From assembly GCA_029781115.1 (NCBI GenBank), contig JAKOXG010000006.1, positions 1-64,000 of the forward strand: DNA of 64,000 nt, written 5' to 3'. The stretch comes from Candidatus Cloacimonadota bacterium (GTDB lineage Bacteria; Cloacimonadota; Cloacimonadia; Cloacimonadales; Cloacimonadaceae). Below are positions 18,655-27,211 of this stretch, piece after piece (position 1 is the first letter of the stretch; each line of letters opens with the position of its first letter). Both the position numbers and the translations under genes were made by a program. The notes below the pieces were generated by a model. That model worked only from the letters and a program-made list of their open reading frames with translations, was not told where the DNA came from and made no database searches.

Positions 18655-19712
18655 AGGGTCACCTTCCGTCTGATTGCCTGCCACAAAGCGTTAATCTGAA
18701 AGGGATTTGCCTCAATCATGATCACCCGCAACAGTGACAGCAGGTCTTTGTGAGGCAAGAGCTTAGGCAGGTCTTTGTGACTGCAGAATACCTGCTCAAT
18801 TCCCTCAGCTTTGATCTGCTTAAAGATAGACTCCAAAGCCTCACGATTCTGGAATGAATAGTGGTCAGGGAAACTGTAATGCTTTAGATAGTTTATACTT
18901 AAGGACTGAGCCGTTGCTTCAAAGCTCTGGGGAGAAGCCAAAGCGGAAACCAGTAGCGATGGCTGACTCACATCCACTTCAATTGGGTTGCCCTGATAAT
19001 CCTCAAAGCCACTGAAACCATGATCAACCACGAAGATACGCTCACACCATACCCGCAGCTCTTTTCTCAAGGCAGCAACGTCAATGCTGGGATCTTTGCG
19101 GTTTATGACGCAATAGTCAGCTCTTGCAACGGCTGAGACAGACTCCCTGAGATATCCGGCGGGGATGACCCTCCCATTTCCCAAGCCCATCTGTGCATCA
19201 AAGCACACAATACTTACGTCCTTGATGAAGCTTTGGTTTTGAAAGACATCGTCCATAATGACAAGTTGTGGTGGCAGTTTCAGAGCGGCTAACTGCTTGA
19301 TCTGTTCCACCCTGTCCCTTCCCACGCTCACGTAGGCTTTGGGTAGTTTGTTGGCGCTCATCCAAGCCTCATCGCCACAGACACTGGCCTCATAAAGACA
19401 TCCATCTCCCATGGAAATGATGCCCGCTTTTCTTTCCATGGCTGATTTATAACCTCGATGCGAGACGGCAGTCTTGATGCCGCTCTCGATTGCTACCTTT
19501 GCCAGCGCCATGGTAAGCGGCGTCTTACCGCTGCCTCCACTGCTGATATTGCCTATGCCTATCACCTTAAAAGGAGCGTGACAAGCCTTCTTGGCTTGCC
19601 TCTCTTGTCTGATTTGCCCAAGTCGTTCATATAGCAAAGATGCCGGGTAGAGCAGGTCGCTGAGTAGTGAACGCTGCTGCCAGTATCTCTGAATGAAGCG
19701 TTGATTTTTCAC
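18651..19712 (-). CDS. lpxK: Tetraacyldisaccharide 4'-kinase
   Basis: Phosphorylates the lipid A precursor at the 4' position at the inner membrane. The 353-residue protein has an N-terminal amphipathic stretch, the P-loop IGNISSGGSGKTP at about 53-65, and DDVFQNQ, the counterpart of the family's DDGFQ. Its presence shows the organism makes lipid A and has an outer membrane. It overlaps the transporter by 4 bases and follows the receiver gene by 4 bases, so it is co-transcribed with purC. Confidence 0.92.
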   Translation of the reverse strand: MKNQRFIQRYWQQRSLLSDLLYPASLLYERLGQIRQERQAKKACHAPFKVIGIGNISSGGSGKTPLTMALAKVAIESGIKTAVSHRGYKSAMERKAGIISMGDGCLYEASVCGDEAWMSANKLPKAYVSVGRDRVEQIKQLAALKLPPQLVIMDDVFQNQSFIKDVSIVCFDAQMGLGNGRVIPAGYLRESVSAVARADYCVINRKDPSIDVAALRKELRVWCERIFVVDHGFSGFEDYQGNPIEVDVSQPSLLVSALASPQSFEATAQSLSINYLKHYSFPDHYSFQNREALESIFKQIKAEGIEQVFCSHKDLPKLLPHKDLLSLLRVIMIEANPFQINALWQAIRRKVTL

Positions 19713-19716
19713 TTTT

Positions 19717-20097
19717 CTAATCGTCTTGGCTCAATATCTTCTCTATTCGCTCCAGTAGCTCTTCGATGTCGAAAGGCTTATAGATCACTTCTTTCAGACC
19801 CTCTCCTTTGGCTCTCACCAACACGTGATTGGCGTCGTAGCCAAAGCCGGTCATCATCATCACACGAATCTTGGGGTCATAATCCATGATGCGCCAACAC
19901 AATTCGTAGCCATCCATATCCGGCATGGCGATATCCATGAGCACAAAGTCCACAGCTTCACTATGGATCATCTTCAAGGCGTCAATACCGTTGGAAAAAG
20001 CCTTCACAGTCCATTCCGGACGCATGGCTTCCAATTGCACCTTTAGATTGATGGCCAATTCTTCTTCATCGTCCACGATACACATGAGCTTTTTCAT
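19717..20097 (-). CDS. Stand-alone receiver domain response regulator
   Basis: The 126-residue CheY-like protein has the acidic pair D9/D10, phospho-acceptor D55 (VLMDIAMPDMDG), T83 and K107 (YKPFD), all in place for phosphorylation. There is no output domain and no histidine kinase in the window, so its partner and target are unknown. Its start overlaps the purC stop by 4 bases (ATGA), and lpxK follows. Confidence 0.9.
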   Translation of the reverse strand: MKKLMCIVDDEEELAINLKVQLEAMRPEWTVKAFSNGIDALKMIHSEAVDFVLMDIAMPDMDGYELCWRIMDYDPKIRVMMMTGFGYDANHVLVRAKGEGLKEVIYKPFDIEELLERIEKILSQDD

Positions 20098-20978
20098 CTG
20101 AGTGTTTCTCCGGTGATAATCTTATGTATTTGCAGGTATTTATCTCTGGTTTGAGTTATCACTTCTTCGGGCAGTTGAGGCGCAGGCGGCTGCTTATCCC
20201 ACCCGATATCCTGCAGGTAGTTGCGAATAAACTGCTTATCATAGCTGGGTGGATTGATGCCAATCTCATAGTCATCCACCGGCCAAAACCTTGATGAATC
20301 AGGTGTTAGAGCCTCATCGATAAGCATGATCTTGCCTTGATGGCTGCCAAATTCAAACTTGGTATCCGCCAGGATGATGCCTTTCTCGAGCAGCATATCA
20401 TGCCCAAACTGATAGAGTTGTAATGATTTATCTTTGATAAACTCCGCGATCCACTCATCCATATGCGCCATCATGCTTCGGTAGCTGATATTGACATCGT
20501 GACCTTCCTCTGCTTTGGTGGAAGGCGTAAATATCGGTTGCTCAAACTTTTGGCTTTCCTTCATCTCAACAGGAATCATCTTGCCGCCCACCGTGCCCGT
20601 CTTGCGATATTCACTGTAGGCACTGCCACTGATGTAGCCTCGCACAATACATTCAAAGGGAATGACCCTTGTCTTCTGCACCAGCATGCTGCGTCCTTCA
20701 AGGTAATCATGATACTCTCTGAACTCTTCGGGATAATCCTTTACCTCAGAGCTGATCAGGTGATTGTCCACAATGTGCGAGGTAGCCTTGAAGATACTCA
20801 CGGCTATTTGGTTGAGGATAATCCCCTTATCCTTGATAGGTTGCTCAAAAACCACATCAAAAGCGGAGATACGATCCGAGGTAACCAGCAGCATTCTATC
20901 GCCTAAATCATAGATATCCCGCACCTTACCTTGACGCGCCTGTTTAACACATTTCAGTTTACTAAGTTTCTCAAACAT
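20094..20978 (-). CDS. purC: SAICAR synthetase (PurC)
   Basis: Phosphoribosylaminoimidazole-succinocarboxamide synthase of purine biosynthesis: joins CAIR and aspartate using ATP. The 294-residue protein has GKVRDIYDLGDRMLLVTSDRISAFD near the start, ECIVRGYISGSAYSEY, ADTKFEFG and DEALTPDSSRFWP, all family motifs. The length fits the longer bacterial and yeast form rather than the short E. coli form. It overlaps the upstream UvrC-like gene by 8 bases. The AAGGAAAGGAAG stretch before the ATG is its ribosome site. Confidence 0.96.
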   Translation of the reverse strand: MFEKLSKLKCVKQARQGKVRDIYDLGDRMLLVTSDRISAFDVVFEQPIKDKGIILNQIAVSIFKATSHIVDNHLISSEVKDYPEEFREYHDYLEGRSMLVQKTRVIPFECIVRGYISGSAYSEYRKTGTVGGKMIPVEMKESQKFEQPIFTPSTKAEEGHDVNISYRSMMAHMDEWIAEFIKDKSLQLYQFGHDMLLEKGIILADTKFEFGSHQGKIMLIDEALTPDSSRFWPVDDYEIGINPPSYDKQFIRNYLQDIGWDKQPPAPQLPEEVITQTRDKYLQIHKIITGETLR

Positions 20979-21927
20979 CTTCCTTTCCTTTATGTTGACT
21001 CATCCAGTAGTCATAGAGGATGCGGGCTTCATCCACATCCGCCAAATTGAGAGCCAGTCTCTCGTTATCACGATATATGGTATTGTCGGGCAAGAAGTTA
21101 TACTCCCTGTCTTTAGCTTTTACTTTAACTAAGCGCCCATTAAGCACCTGGATATAATCAGTTTCCCAAGACAACTGTCTTGCTACATACAGAAACTGTA
21201 ACCAATCCCGATACTTTGCCTGAATCTCTATCTCATCACTGAGCAAATCCGCCTTGGCAAACTCCAGATCATTGAAGTATTTATCCTTTTCATAGATAAG
21301 CATTTCCAACACTCCATCCGAAGGCTTGAGGAAACTCTCCTTCAGCAAGGCATCCAGCTTTTCCAGTGAATATTCCTCCTGCGCATTTGCCTCGTCCAAG
21401 CTCCTGCACCAGCCTGCGCAACTGCCATCTTCCAGCTTCTGACAAGGCCAATCCCCCGTCTCACATCTGGGTAAACGCAAAATCTTACACACCGTATCCA
21501 GAGCATCAACCAGCGCAAATCTATCCCTGAAAGGCCCCAAATAAAGCCATTCATCATTGGTGTTTCCGGTGGTGCGGATGAAGGGATATTCGTAAGCGTT
21601 AAGTGCAAGATACACATAGTTTTCCCAGCGATTGAACACATGCTGCAGACTGGGCGGATTTACCTGGAGCGTAATCTTGTATCGGATCAAGCCCTGCATA
21701 GCACTCTCCAAGGGCTCTATCTTGATATATTCTGTTTTGTTAAATAGCTCCAATATGAGGCTGTTATCATCACTCTTCTGTTTCATCAGCTCGTAGCGAC
21801 GCTTGGAATTTGGCGTCAGAACGAGATGCAACAGCTCCTCACGAGCCCAAAAGCTCATCAGGCTCCATCCTTTCGGAAACTGACTAAGGTCAATAGCATC
21901 AATGCGCTGCAAAACAAATTCTTTCAT
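20971..21927 (-). CDS. UvrC-like protein with degenerate GIY-YIG domain and no C-terminal nuclease
   Basis: The 318-residue protein follows the N-terminal half of UvrC/Cho. At 126-174 it has YLGPFRDR, LRLPRC and a Cys set C155, C162, C170, C174. The last three keep the 8- and 4-residue steps that bind an iron-sulfur cluster in E. coli UvrC. A UVR-type helix pair lies at about 209-235 (EKDKYFNDLEFAKADLLSDEIE). The first 95 residues align in layout with GIY-YIG, but the GIY and YVG motifs read GWSLMSF and LHLVLTP, and the catalytic Glu position appears to be Gln. RNase H-like and HhH domains are absent. It is probably non-nucleolytic; function unknown. It is the first gene of the purC operon. 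Confidence 0.75.
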   Translation of the reverse strand: MKEFVLQRIDAIDLSQFPKGWSLMSFWAREELLHLVLTPNSKRRYELMKQKSDDNSLILELFNKTEYIKIEPLESAMQGLIRYKITLQVNPPSLQHVFNRWENYVYLALNAYEYPFIRTTGNTNDEWLYLGPFRDRFALVDALDTVCKILRLPRCETGDWPCQKLEDGSCAGWCRSLDEANAQEEYSLEKLDALLKESFLKPSDGVLEMLIYEKDKYFNDLEFAKADLLSDEIEIQAKYRDWLQFLYVARQLSWETDYIQVLNGRLVKVKAKDREYNFLPDNTIYRDNERLALNLADVDEARILYDYWMSQHKGKEDV

Positions 21928-21934
21928 AGGCTAC

Positions 21935-21962
21935 ATTATTTTTATCTTGAGTTTTGTGTCAA
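21935..21962 (-). promoter_or_regulatory. Promoter of the UvrC-like/purC operon, apparently leaderless
   Basis: On the minus strand TTGACA (21962-21957), a 16-base spacer and AATAAT (21940-21935) give an 11-of-12 match to the sigma-70 consensus. The -10 box ends 7 bases before the ATG at 21927, and no Shine-Dalgarno sequence precedes that ATG, so transcription probably starts at or next to the start codon. Confidence 0.75.
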
Positions 21963-22035
21963 CGTATATGTGGGGCTCAAAAGGCAAAAGCTGCCCTTTT
22001 TACGCTGCATAACCCATTAATTAACATTTATTTAC

Positions 22036-22067
22036 AAAAGGAAGTCCCCCTTGGACGGAGAACTTCC
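22036..22067 (-). terminator. Terminator of the AI-2E-family gene
   Basis: On the minus strand an 11-bp stem GGAAGTTCTCC / GGGGGACTTCC (two G-U pairs) with a 6-base loop is followed by TTTTG. It lies 23 bases past the stop at 22091. Confidence 0.8.
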
Positions 22068-22090
22068 TCATCACTTATTTCAAAGGCTCA

Positions 22091-23152
22091 TCACTCGCCA
22101 CTGATGAGTGCTGAAACCACGTTTTTGGGGTCTACCTCTTTGAGAATGATATTGATAGCTGAGGTGAGCGGCACCGAAATAAACATTCCTGGTATGCCCC
22201 ACAGCCAGCCCCATAAGATCAAGGATATCAACACCATTATGGGCGCAAGATTGAGCCTGTCCCCTTGAACCTGAGGTTCTATGATGTTGCCAAAGAGCAT
22301 CTGAGTTGCAGTGATCAAGATGCTGAAAAGGATCACCTTGTAGCCAAAGCCATACTGCAGAAGGCAGATCAGCGCTGGAATAGATGATGAGATGATGGAA
22401 CCGATATTGGGGATGAAGTTGAGCGCAAAGAGTAGCAATGCAGAGACAAGGATGAAGTCTATATCCAAAATCCACATCCAAATCGCTCCCACGATGGCAG
22501 TTGCCGCACTGATCCAGGTCTTGGTGATCAGATACTTTTGGATCTGCGACTGGATGCGGTTGATGGTGTCAATGTTGCGTTGCTGTCGGTCCTCACCCAG
22601 AGCATTCTTGAGCCTGGTTTCCATGCTGGTCGCACCGCTCACTAAAAAGAGCAGAAATACCAGCACCAGAAAGATGTTCCAAGCCAGACTGATAAAGCCA
22701 CTCATCGTGTTTGATACCATCTTCGTGATCGAAAAACTGCCGGGATCTATCAATCGCTGATAATCAAACTCAGGCGCAAACTCCAAGGCAACATTCATCC
22801 TTTCGCCCAAGTCCTGACTCCAAATGACGATGCTTTCTATCAGATTGTAAAATTTCTCCTGATATTTGGGCAACCCCGTCACCAAGCTCTCTGCCGCACT
22901 GTAAAGAATGGAGGAAATAAGCACAAAACTGATGAGTAAAACCAGCATAATGATGCAGATAATGACGATGACGGGCACTTTCTTTTGCTTTAGTTTCTCG
23001 ATCAATGGCGCAAACAAAAAGGAAAGGAAAATAGCGATCACCAGAGGGATAAAGATTCCCTGCAGCGTCTTGAGGATAACAGCTGCCACCGGCAAGGCAA
23101 TCAGGATCAGCAGATAGCGTATCCAGCGCAGCTCACGTTCGGCGGTAGTCAT
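22091..23152 (-). CDS. AI-2E family transporter (PerM/YdiK-like)
   Basis: The 353-residue inner-membrane protein has the family pattern: two N-terminal helices (YLLILIALPVAAVILKTLQGIFIPLVIAIFLSFLFAPL), a cytoplasmic Lys-rich turn, another helix pair, a long amphipathic soluble region at about 90-150, and a C-terminal bundle with PNIGSIISSSIPALICLLQYG and the conserved end region LWGIPGMFISVPL. Members have been linked to AI-2 export, sodium/proton antiport and general permease roles, so the substrate is not assigned. It is monocistronic, with its own terminator. Confidence 0.88.
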   Translation of the reverse strand: MTTAERELRWIRYLLILIALPVAAVILKTLQGIFIPLVIAIFLSFLFAPLIEKLKQKKVPVIVIICIIMLVLLISFVLISSILYSAAESLVTGLPKYQEKFYNLIESIVIWSQDLGERMNVALEFAPEFDYQRLIDPGSFSITKMVSNTMSGFISLAWNIFLVLVFLLFLVSGATSMETRLKNALGEDRQQRNIDTINRIQSQIQKYLITKTWISAATAIVGAIWMWILDIDFILVSALLLFALNFIPNIGSIISSSIPALICLLQYGFGYKVILFSILITATQMLFGNIIEPQVQGDRLNLAPIMVLISLILWGWLWGIPGMFISVPLTSAINIILKEVDPKNVVSALISGE

Positions 23153-23863
23153 AAATCTTTAACTCCTGTGCAAATCATGTATCGATAACCTCCAAGCGTT
23201 TTTCGATCCATCGCGTATACCCCAAGGTATATACCACGACAATGATAGATTAATCGCGAGCATGGCAAAAAACAAGGGAATAATTGGCGAAAGTCGGTAA
23301 CTTAGCCCCAAGATGCTGTGTTTTGGCACGTTATCTTGAGTAGAATCGCGTTCTTTTGCTCAGATCACGGCTGCCTCCCTTAACGTCATTATTCTGCACA
23401 TTTCCACCTCTGATTTCAGCTCGATTTTACCTACCTCCGCACCCAGAAAAAGTAGAGCGTTTTGAAATATTTGACCTTGTCGTGAATGAGCATAAAGCAA
23501 TAACACCTTTTTCGACCCTCCTCAAATGCCCATTTAATGCGGACTCCTAACTCCTTCCCTACTACCCTCCTGCTCCTTGAGCAAGTAACGAGTAGGAAAG
23601 CAGGCAGTTAGGAGGCTGAGCCGAGCAGGAGCAAAGGCACCTTTTGGAGACCGGTCGGCCAGGGTGAAAAGGCAAATGTTTTGCAAACAACGGATATAGG
23701 TCAAACAAAATAACACCCACTAAATAGGTAGGTGATTATCGGGGAGTTATCGTTCTGAGCAACAGCTATCCCAAATACCGCATAAAGCACTTGAAATCAC
23801 ACCACCTCCACCCCACCTTACAAAACTATTGACTCCAACTGCCCCTCAATATATTGGGAAATT
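23153..23863. other. 711-base gene-free region with long repeat
   Basis: No credible gene. It contains repeat family C copy 1 (23447-23640), a 27-base motif shared with 9.38 kb (23692-23718), and the upstream flank of dinB. Short ORFs at 23356-23550 (+) and 23534-23716 (-) lie in the repeat; the plus one contains the peptide stretch conserved with the 47.6 kb copy. Confidence 0.8.
23447..23640 (+). repeat. Long intergenic repeat, family C, copy 1
   Basis: About 190 bases that recur in inverted orientation at about 47545-47724. Conserved blocks in order include GTTTTGAAATATTT, GACCCTCC-CAAATGCCCATT, ATGCGG, CTCCTGCTCCT, AAGTAACGAGT, AAAGCAG and GTTAGGAG. The second half is an imperfect palindrome with arms CTCCTGCTC (23567-23575) and GAGCAGGAG (23623-23631). 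Confidence 0.85.
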
Positions 23864-24931
23864 ATGAGAAAGATTATTCACGTGGATATGGACGCCTTTT
23901 ATGCGGCCGTTGAGATCCGGGAAAACCCGTCCCTGAAAGGGAAATGCCTGATCGTGGGCGGATCTCCCAACAGCCGGGGTGTGGTGAGCACCTGCAGCTA
24001 TGAAGCGCGCAAGTTTGGCGTCCGTAGCGGCATGCCCTGCAGCCAGGCTTGGAGGCTCTGTCCTCAGGGTATTTTTGTGAATTGCAATTTCGGGCTTTAT
24101 CGGGAAGCTTCGGCGAAAATACGCGAGGTGTTTCACCGCTATACATCTTTGGTAGAGCCCGTTTCTCTGGATGAGGCTTACTTGGACGTGACCACAAACC
24201 TGATTGATGAGCCAGACAGCATGGTGATCGCCAGACGCATCAAGCAGGAAATCATGGAAGCAACTCAGCTAACCTGTTCCGTGGGAGTATCTTTCAACAA
24301 ATTCTTGGCCAAGATTGGTTCCGAGATGCAAAAACCCGACGGACTCAGTCAAATCACTCCTGAAAATGCCCCTGAAATCCTCTTTGCGCTGCCGATAGGC
24401 AAGTTTCACGGCATCGGGAGCGTCACAGCTGCCAAGATGCAAAAGATGGGTATTCACACCGGGGCGGACTTACACAAATGGAGTGCCACGGACTTGGTGA
24501 ACCACTTTGGCAAGATGGGCTTGTTCTTTTACAACGTTGTGCGTGGGATAGACGAACGGGAGGTGATCAGCTATCGCGATCCAAAAAGCATCAGCTGCGA
24601 ACACACTTTCAACGAGGACATCTCGGATATGAAGGAGCTGGTGCAAAACCTGAAAGACCTGGTGGAGAGGCTGGTTATCCGCATGCATAACAAGAACATA
24701 CAGGGCAAGAGCATCATGCTGAAAATCAAGTATGATAATTTTGAGCTCGTGACCCGCAGCGTCTCTTTGACCCAAAGCACAGCGGATCAAAAGACCATCT
24801 TCAAGCATGCGCAAAGGCTCTTGGTGGAAAACTGGGATGAAAGCCGCAAGATCCGCCTTTTGGGTGTGGGCTTAAGCAGACTGGACCTCGACTCCAGCAC
24901 CTCCGAAGAACAGCTGTTCCTGGACATCTAA
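23864..24931 (+). CDS. dinB: DNA polymerase IV (Y-family)
   Basis: Low-fidelity translesion DNA polymerase. The 355-residue protein has the Y-family catalytic motifs IIHVDMDAFYAAVE at the start (metal-binding Asp residues), VSTCSYEARKFGVRSGMP, and VSLDEAYLDVT (catalytic Asp-Glu), then the thumb helix-hairpin-helix (GIGSVTAAKMQKMG) and little-finger domain. There is no C-terminal clamp-binding peptide of obvious strength; the tail LFLDI is a candidate. The ribosome site is weak. I see no LexA-like box in its upstream region. It converges on the neighbouring methyltransferase with a 15-base gap. Confidence 0.95.
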   Translation: MRKIIHVDMDAFYAAVEIRENPSLKGKCLIVGGSPNSRGVVSTCSYEARKFGVRSGMPCSQAWRLCPQGIFVNCNFGLYREASAKIREVFHRYTSLVEPVSLDEAYLDVTTNLIDEPDSMVIARRIKQEIMEATQLTCSVGVSFNKFLAKIGSEMQKPDGLSQITPENAPEILFALPIGKFHGIGSVTAAKMQKMGIHTGADLHKWSATDLVNHFGKMGLFFYNVVRGIDEREVISYRDPKSISCEHTFNEDISDMKELVQNLKDLVERLVIRMHNKNIQGKSIMLKIKYDNFELVTRSVSLTQSTADQKTIFKHAQRLLVENWDESRKIRLLGVGLSRLDLDSSTSEEQLFLDI

Positions 24932-24946
24932 ACAGCCCCTACCGCC

Positions 24947-25729
24947 TTACTTTTCCGCCACGACGATGATGCCGGTGCCGCTTTCATTGTCCGTCATCAT
25001 ATCCAAGTGATTGAACAAGATGGTAAATGGTAGCACCGCAAGCAGATATAACGGCAACAGCGCCAAGAAAAGCTTGCTGCGATTGATGATTTTGAGCGGA
25101 TTGCGGATGCTGAGCCTCCAGGCCAAAGAACCCCAAAAACCATAGCTGTAACGCTGCTCAACTATCTTAAAGCCAGTGGTTTCCAGCTTGTTCACCAATT
25201 CCTGCATACTATAGCCGGGACGCACATGCTCAGCAGTGAATTTGGCGGCTTCATCGGTATCAGAAGGCGTGGAGATGATCAGCTTGCCGCCCTCATCCAA
25301 ACAGTTGTAAAAAGAGCTGAGCACGGCCATATCGTCCGGGATGTGTTCCAGGATGTCTATCGCCAAGATGAGGTTGTAACGGTTTTTGGGCTGATAGCTC
25401 TGCAAATCGCCTTCGGTAAAGGAAAATCTCTTGCGGTATTCAGGCTTTAGCCATGCGACAAAGTCCCTGATGTAATCCGCCTTCAGATCCAGGGCAAAGA
25501 CCTTGGCTTGCTGCCACTTTTCAAGAATATACCAGCTATACTGGCAGTAGCCTGCTCCTGCATCGTAAACTCTTTGTTTCTGGTCGGGTTGCAGGTGTTC
25601 GCTGACCGCAGCCTTCACATATCTTTGACGCAAAAGCAGCGTGTCGAGCATCCTGTAAAGCAGGATCCTAAAGCAAGCGCTGCCGCCAAGCAAGCCTGCA
25701 ATGCGGTCTTTGATGGGTTCGTATTGCAT
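24947..25729 (-). CDS. Class I SAM-dependent methyltransferase with C-terminal hydrophobic segment
   Basis: The 260-residue protein has the SAM motif I VYDAGAGYCQYSW, motif II-like VFALDLKADYI, and the LAIDILEHIPDD and GGKLIISTPS stretches typical of Methyltransf_11/UbiE-like enzymes. A strongly hydrophobic segment at about 215-240 (KLFLALLPLYLLAVLPFTILF) suggests membrane association, hence a lipid, quinone or surface substrate. The substrate is unknown. The start at 25729 is set by AGGAG 7 bases upstream; a longer form from 25777 is possible. Confidence 0.8.
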   Translation of the reverse strand: MQYEPIKDRIAGLLGGSACFRILLYRMLDTLLLRQRYVKAAVSEHLQPDQKQRVYDAGAGYCQYSWYILEKWQQAKVFALDLKADYIRDFVAWLKPEYRKRFSFTEGDLQSYQPKNRYNLILAIDILEHIPDDMAVLSSFYNCLDEGGKLIISTPSDTDEAAKFTAEHVRPGYSMQELVNKLETTGFKIVEQRYSYGFWGSLAWRLSIRNPLKIINRSKLFLALLPLYLLAVLPFTILFNHLDMMTDNESGTGIIVVAEK

Positions 25730-25802
25730 TATTTTTCTCCTGATTTTCAGCTCTTCGCCGAGTTGCAAAATATCCATTGACTAAAAATGCACCTGCCGTT
25801 TG

Positions 25803-26687
25803 ATGTCAATGGAAATAATAGTTATGATAACAGCAAAGATAAATTCAATTCAAAAGATCAATTTACACTTGCACTCCACAGCGTCTGATGGAGCGATGAG
25901 TCCGCTTGCTTTGGTGAAGCGTGCCAAGCAGATAGGCTTGGATCTCATCTCGATCACCGATCATGACACTGTGGACGCTTATTTGGAAAACGATCTCTCT
26001 GACCCGGGGATCAAGGTTCTGCCCGGCCTGGAGGTGAGTTCCACGCATGAAGGCCATGATGTGCATATCCTGGCATATGCTGTGGATACACACGATGCCG
26101 GCTTGAAGAAGCTTACGGATTTCTACCATGTGGGCAGGCATGAGCGTGCCCAGAAGATACTCGACAAGCTCAGCGCCTTGGGCATGCCCATGGAGCTGGA
26201 TGAAGTCCTCATATTTGCCGGCGACAAGGAGCTGATCGTGCGGCCTCACATCGCCCAAGCCATGGTGGCAAAGGGCTATTGCGCCAATAAAAACGAGGCT
26301 TTTGATAAGTATATCGGCAACTACAAACCTGCATACGTGGGGAAACCTGAGATGAGTGTGCCTGACGTCTTGGACGTGATCAAGAAAGCAGGCGGCAAGT
26401 CTGTAGTTGCGCACCCCGGGAAGCTTTACGACGTCGATTTCCTTGATACTTTCATCGAAATGGGAGTCGATGGTATTGAGGTTTGGCATCCTGACCACAG
26501 CACAGCGCAGATGAACGACTTTGTGGCAAAAGCCGAAAAGCATGGATTGTTGCAGACTGCCGGCAGCGACTTTCATGGCGATTTTGATCGTCACAACCTG
26601 ATGGATGTCGTGCCTGTCACCGAGGCGATCTTGGCATCCGTAAAAGAACTCTGGGAGGTTTATAAATGCACAGAGCACCGCAACTAA
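25803..26687 (+). CDS. PHP-domain phosphoesterase (RNase AM / YciV-like)
   Basis: A trinuclear-metal PHP phosphoesterase of about 290 residues. Metal ligands are visible in order: HLHSTASDG, ITDHDT, the Glu in PGLEVSSTHEG, DVHILAY, VAHPGK and GSDFHGD. The order and size fit the TrpH/YciV group, whose studied members remove phosphate from 3',5'-nucleoside bisphosphates and trim RNA 5' ends. The start is uncertain among ATG 25803, 25809 and 25824, as none has a good ribosome site. It overlaps the next gene by 22 bases. Confidence 0.85.
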   Translation: MSMEIIVMITAKINSIQKINLHLHSTASDGAMSPLALVKRAKQIGLDLISITDHDTVDAYLENDLSDPGIKVLPGLEVSSTHEGHDVHILAYAVDTHDAGLKKLTDFYHVGRHERAQKILDKLSALGMPMELDEVLIFAGDKELIVRPHIAQAMVAKGYCANKNEAFDKYIGNYKPAYVGKPEMSVPDVLDVIKKAGGKSVVAHPGKLYDVDFLDTFIEMGVDGIEVWHPDHSTAQMNDFVAKAEKHGLLQTAGSDFHGDFDRHNLMDVVPVTEAILASVKELWEVYKCTEHRN

Positions 26688-27211
26688 GAGTAGTCAGAGA
26701 CAGCATGCCGGTGCGCTATCGAGTGCACCCCCTAAGGCGCATTTTTGGCATAGCGCTCAACACTGTGGTCATTATCGCTGCCCTGAATCTGTTGATCACC
26801 AAGGTAAATCTGGATTCGTCCACCTTCATCAAGATCACAACAATGGCCATCCTCTACATCGGGATGGACTCGCTGCTGCGCCATTTGACCACCCTCAACG
26901 AGGTTATCTTCACGCCAGAATGCCTATGGTTGAGGTTTGTGCTCAAAAAGGGCATCCCCATCCCTTGGGAGAACATCAAAACCATGGTGCTGCAAAAGCG
27001 CATAACCTACTATGTGTATATAGGATACGTTGACTTAAACGGGAAGAAGCAGGTCTACAAGACCCCGGCCTCCTTCCCCAAAATGATAGAAATTATGTTC
27101 AATATCGCTGACCTCGCACCCAACGTGGTCATGAACGATGAACTCAAGAAAATGATAGATGTACTCAGAGAATTAACCTTTGGTAAAGAGGAGAAAAACG
27201 ATGAAGTTTGA
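26666..27211 (+). CDS. Small membrane protein with PH-like domain, unknown function
   Basis: I do not recognise a named family. The 181-residue protein has two hydrophobic segments at about 25-45 and 53-70, followed by a soluble domain whose pattern (EVIFTPECLWLRFVLKKGIPIPWENIKTMVL) resembles the bacterial PH-like fold seen in YdbT-type membrane proteins. GGGAGG 7 bases before the ATG makes the start secure. It overlaps the PHP gene upstream by 22 bases and the MalY-type gene downstream by 11 bases, so all three are co-translated. Confidence 0.75.
   Translation: MHRAPQLRVVRDSMPVRYRVHPLRRIFGIALNTVVIIAALNLLITKVNLDSSTFIKITTMAILYIGMDSLLRHLTTLNEVIFTPECLWLRFVLKKGIPIPWENIKTMVLQKRITYYVYIGYVDLNGKKQVYKTPASFPKMIEIMFNIADLAPNVVMNDELKKMIDVLRELTFGKEEKNDEV

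Noticed and set aside
23356-23716. Small ORFs in the 23.2-23.9 kb gap as real genes
   Set aside because: No start signals, and they span repeat boundaries; only the shared peptide stretch is kept as a finding.
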